From an uncultured Bacteroides sp. (lineage in GTDB: Bacteria > Bacteroidota > Bacteroidia > Bacteroidales > Bacteroidaceae), in the NCBI GenBank assembly GCA_900551645.1, contig URWP01000012.1:1-25333 (forward strand): 25,333 bases of DNA, given 5' to 3'. The notes beneath the pieces are model-generated. The model saw only the letters and a program-made list of their open reading frames with translations, was not told where the DNA came from and made no database searches. Positions 23,507 through 25,333 of this stretch are shown here, piece by piece (the stretch's first letter is position 1; every line of letters starts with the position of its first letter). The position numbers and the translations under genes were made by a program.

Positions 23507-23537
23507 CAAAGGTAGAATAAATTCACTCAAATGCAAA
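23507..23537 (-). promoter_or_regulatory. Promoter of the NfnSL-type gene
   Basis: Minus-strand TTTG (plus CAAA at 23534-23537), a 19-base spacer, then TACCTTTG (plus 23507-23514): an exact match to the Bacteroidetes TTTG-N19-TAnnTTTG consensus. Leader of about 55-60 bases. Confidence 0.8.
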
Positions 23538-23680
23538 ACAAAAGACCTCAACCTTTTCACATAAATTTATATTTCCTTTCCTTTTGCCGGTATCATCGAA
23601 TAAAAAGAAACACAGGTATTAAATGGTTGTATATGTAACTTTTTCAAATAGAACAATATAAAATATCCATAACATATTGT

Positions 23681-23704
23681 CTTACAATTTATTACAATTG
23701 TAAG
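23681..23704. promoter_or_regulatory. Inverted repeat in the divergent intergenic region, candidate operator
   Basis: CTTACAATT (23681-23689), six-base TATTAC, AATTGTAAG (23696-23704): nine-base perfect arms with a spacing typical of a dimeric regulator site. It lies about 70 bases upstream of the plus-strand promoter and about 145 upstream of the minus-strand one. The flanking 23538-23680 and 23705-23768 are AT-rich with no gene. Confidence 0.45.
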
Positions 23705-23768
23705 GAAAAATTATTTTCATTATCAGGACACTATTTATTTCAAAAAAAAGATTTTGGTATAAAATAAA

Positions 23769-23801
23769 AGGTATCTTTGCAAAGATAGAAACGAGATACC
23801 T
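23769..23801 (+). promoter_or_regulatory. Promoter of the oxoacid oxidoreductase operon, embedded in nested dyads
   Basis: TATCTTTG (23772-23779) matches TAnnTTTG and is the left half of the perfect 16-base palindrome TATCTTTGCAAAGATA (23772-23787). A second dyad AGGTATCT (23769-23776) / AGATACCT (23794-23801) overlaps it. TTTG at 23753-23756 is a -33 candidate but with only 15 bases of spacing. The start of transcription would fall near 23786, inside both dyads. Confidence 0.5.
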
Positions 23802-23808
23802 AATACCC

Positions 23809-24087
23809 ATGAACAATAGATTTGAGGCAATCAGAGATCTAATAAAGGATGGTCATACCCAAGAAGCTATCCTACAATTAAATAAACTAATATCTTTATA
23901 CCCTGATACCGCCGCCGAAGCCTATTACCTGATTGGAAATGCATACCGAAAAGAAGGTAACTGGCAATATGCGCTCAATAATTATCAGGAAGCTATTGAC
24001 CTGAACCCTGAAAGCCCTGCTCAAGAAGCCTACCGGATGGTTATGGATATCCTCAATTTTTATAACAAAGACATGTTTAATCAATAA
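23809..24087 (+). CDS. Small tetratricopeptide repeat protein
   Basis: 92 residues, no signal peptide. Two to two-and-a-half TPR units: GHTQEAILQLNKLISLYPD (about 15-33), AAEAYYLIGNAYRKEGNWQY with ALNNYQEAIDLNPESP (about 35-71). First gene of the oxoacid:ferredoxin oxidoreductase operon, 16 bases before the ferredoxin subunit. TPR proteins are binding scaffolds; a role in assembling or regulating the enzyme complex is a guess from position. Confidence 0.85.
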   Translation: MNNRFEAIRDLIKDGHTQEAILQLNKLISLYPDTAAEAYYLIGNAYRKEGNWQYALNNYQEAIDLNPESPAQEAYRMVMDILNFYNKDMFNQ

Positions 24088-24103
24088 AGAAAATATAAGG
24101 ACT

Positions 24104-24334
24104 ATGGCTAAAATGAAAGGTGTGGTTGTAGTGAATACAGAGCGGTGCAAAGGTTGCAATTTGTGCGTAGTAGCCTGTCCGCTACATGTATTAGCTCTTA
24201 CTCCGAAAGTAAATCAGAAAGGATATAACTATGTACAGCAGGTTGTAGAAGATACGTGTAACGGATGCACGTCGTGTGCTATTGTATGTCCGGATGCATG
24301 CCTGACTGTATACAGAGCAAAATGTGAAGAATAA
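24104..24334 (+). CDS. vorD: 4Fe-4S ferredoxin-type (delta) subunit of a 2-oxoacid:ferredoxin oxidoreductase
   Basis: 76 residues with two classic 8Fe-ferredoxin motifs: CKGCNLCVVACP (residues about 15-26) and CNGCTSCAIVCP (about 53-64). It passes electrons from the thiamine-diphosphate site of the oxoacid dehydrogenase to ferredoxin. The next gene encodes the alpha subunit, confirming its place. It could be named korD or vorD; the substrate (2-oxoglutarate or branched-chain oxoacid) cannot be told from this small subunit. Confidence 0.9.
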   Translation: MAKMKGVVVVNTERCKGCNLCVVACPLHVLALTPKVNQKGYNYVQQVVEDTCNGCTSCAIVCPDACLTVYRAKCEE

Positions 24335-24367
24335 AACAAATGCTTAACAGCTATAAATAAACAAACT

Positions 24368-25333
24368 ATGGCAGAAGAAGTCGTTCTAATGAAAGGAAAC
24401 GAAGCCATTGCCCATACGGCTATCCGTATCGGTGTAGACGGTTACTTCGGTTATCCTATCACTCCCCAATCTGAAGTATTGGAAACGCTTGCCGAACAGA
24501 AGCCATGGGAGACTACTGGTATGGTAGTACTTCAGGCCGAAAGCGAAGTTGCAGCAATTAATATGGTATATGGAGGTGCAGGTACCGGTAAAATGGTCAT
24601 GACCTCCTCTTCCAGTCCAGGTGTCAGCCTGAAGCAGGAAGGTATTTCGTACATCGCAGGAGCAGAACTCCCCTGTCTGATTGTAAATGTCATGCGTGGA
24701 GGCCCCGGACTAGGAACTATCCAGCCTAGCCAAGCCGACTATTTCCAGACGACCAAAGGTGGTGGGCATGGTGACTATCATCTGATAGCATTGGCTCCCG
24801 CATCCGTACAAGAGATGGCAGATTTTGTAGAGTTGGGATTCCAACTGGCATTCAAATACAGAAATCCGGCCATTATACTGGCAGACGGTGTTATCGGACA
24901 GATGATGGAAAAGGTTGTATTACCGGCCCCTCGCCCACGTCGTACAGAGGAAGAAATCATCGCCCAGTGTCCATGGGCAGCTACTGGCCGAAAAGGACGT
25001 AAACCGAATGTCATCACTTCTTTGGAGCTAGATCCAAGCATCATGGAACAACGAAACATTCACCTGCAGCAGAAATATGCTGAAATTCAGGAAAAGGAAT
25101 GCCGTTACGAAGAATTATGTTGCGAAGACGCTGAATATCTGATTGTAGCTTTCGGTTCCTGCGCCCGTATTTCACAAAAAGCCATGGAACATGCACGTGA
25201 AGAAGGTATCAAAGTAGGGCTATTCCGCCCGATTACTCTTTGGCCGTTCCCGTCGAAAGCCTTAAAGGAGCGTGCTTCTCAAGTGAAAGGTATCCTCACC
25301 GTAGAATTGAACAGCGGACAAATGATAGAGGAT
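24368..25333 (+). CDS. vorB: 2-oxoacid:ferredoxin oxidoreductase alpha subunit (VorB/KorA type), cut by the window end
   Basis: 322 codons read from the ATG at 24368-24370 with no stop before 25333; family members run about 360 residues, so only some 40 are missing. Opening MAEEVVLMKGNEAIAHTAIR followed by GYFGYPITPQSEV is the pyruvate-ferredoxin oxidoreductase N-terminal domain; VMRGGPGLGTIQPSQADYFQ and the later ILADGVIGQMMEKV are typical of VorB/KorA. The C-terminal part (YLIVAFGSCARISQ, then LFRPITLWPFP) is the transketolase C-terminal-like domain. Oxidative decarboxylation of branched-chain 2-oxoacids or 2-oxoglutarate to acyl-CoA, reducing ferredoxin. Follows vorD after 33 bases; the beta and gamma subunits should lie just beyond the window. 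Confidence 0.93.
   Translation, partial: MAEEVVLMKGNEAIAHTAIRIGVDGYFGYPITPQSEVLETLAEQKPWETTGMVVLQAESEVAAINMVYGGAGTGKMVMTSSSSPGVSLKQEGISYIAGAELPCLIVNVMRGGPGLGTIQPSQADYFQTTKGGGHGDYHLIALAPASVQEMADFVELGFQLAFKYRNPAIILADGVIGQMMEKVVLPAPRPRRTEEEIIAQCPWAATGRKGRKPNVITSLELDPSIMEQRNIHLQQKYAEIQEKECRYEELCCEDAEYLIVAFGSCARISQKAMEHAREEGIKVGLFRPITLWPFPSKALKERASQVKGILTVELNSGQMIED

Noticed and set aside
1..25333. CRISPR array, tRNA, rRNA, insertion sequence or integrase
   Set aside because: No regularly spaced repeats, no cloverleaf or rRNA-like sequence, and no transposase or recombinase motif was found on either strand.

Overview
The window reads as chromosomal DNA of a Bacteroidales bacterium, most likely Bacteroides or Phocaeicola. 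Three things point there. Starts lack strong Shine-Dalgarno sites and are preceded by the Bacteroidetes -7 box TAnnTTTG (for example 14689-14696, 17332-17339, 23507-23514). Housekeeping proteins have typical Bacteroides forms: a fused NfnSL-type 763-aa oxidoreductase, a DUF4468 lipid-free exported protein, and a VorD/VorB operon. The DUF3732 and RhuM genes are common in gut Bacteroidetes defence islands. The genus is inference.

Layout. 1-366 (minus): the 5' end of a secreted, glycoside-hydrolase-like gene whose frame breaks before the window edge. 505-13935 (minus): one very tight eight-gene operon, with gaps or overlaps of -8 to +11 bases. In transcription order it holds an XRE regulator, an SNF2 helicase with an N-terminal phospholipase-D nuclease domain, an Eco57I-type N6-adenine methylase, an SMC/RecF-like ATPase, a PD-(D/E)xK nuclease-like protein, a small ABC-three-component 'middle component', a DUF3732 ABC ATPase with a Rad50-type CxxC hook, and a RhuM-family protein. 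I read this as a phage/plasmid defence locus. It joins a helicase-methylase-ATPase set to a complete ABC-3C module, with RhuM added at the end. Base composition changes sharply inside the methylase gene (near 8940) and again at the RhuM border (near 1495). About 7.4 kb, from the methylase's specificity half through the ABC-3C genes, is much more AT-rich and may have been exchanged as a cassette.

13936-14702 is a gene-poor boundary with the operon promoter and a cluster of short perfect palindromes. No integrase, transposase or tRNA is visible.

14703-20990 (plus) is core genome: ribonuclease Z (which seems to lack an internal segment of about 12 residues), an ECF sigma factor with a membrane partner and a periplasmic protein, transketolase overlapping ribose-5-phosphate isomerase B, and a DUF4468 protein. 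21153-23444 (minus) is the fused NADH/ferredoxin:NADP oxidoreductase. 23809-25333 (plus) begins a 2-oxoacid:ferredoxin oxidoreductase operon (TPR protein, 4Fe-4S subunit, alpha subunit cut by the window end). The last two loci are divergent, share a 364-base promoter region, and are linked functionally through ferredoxin.
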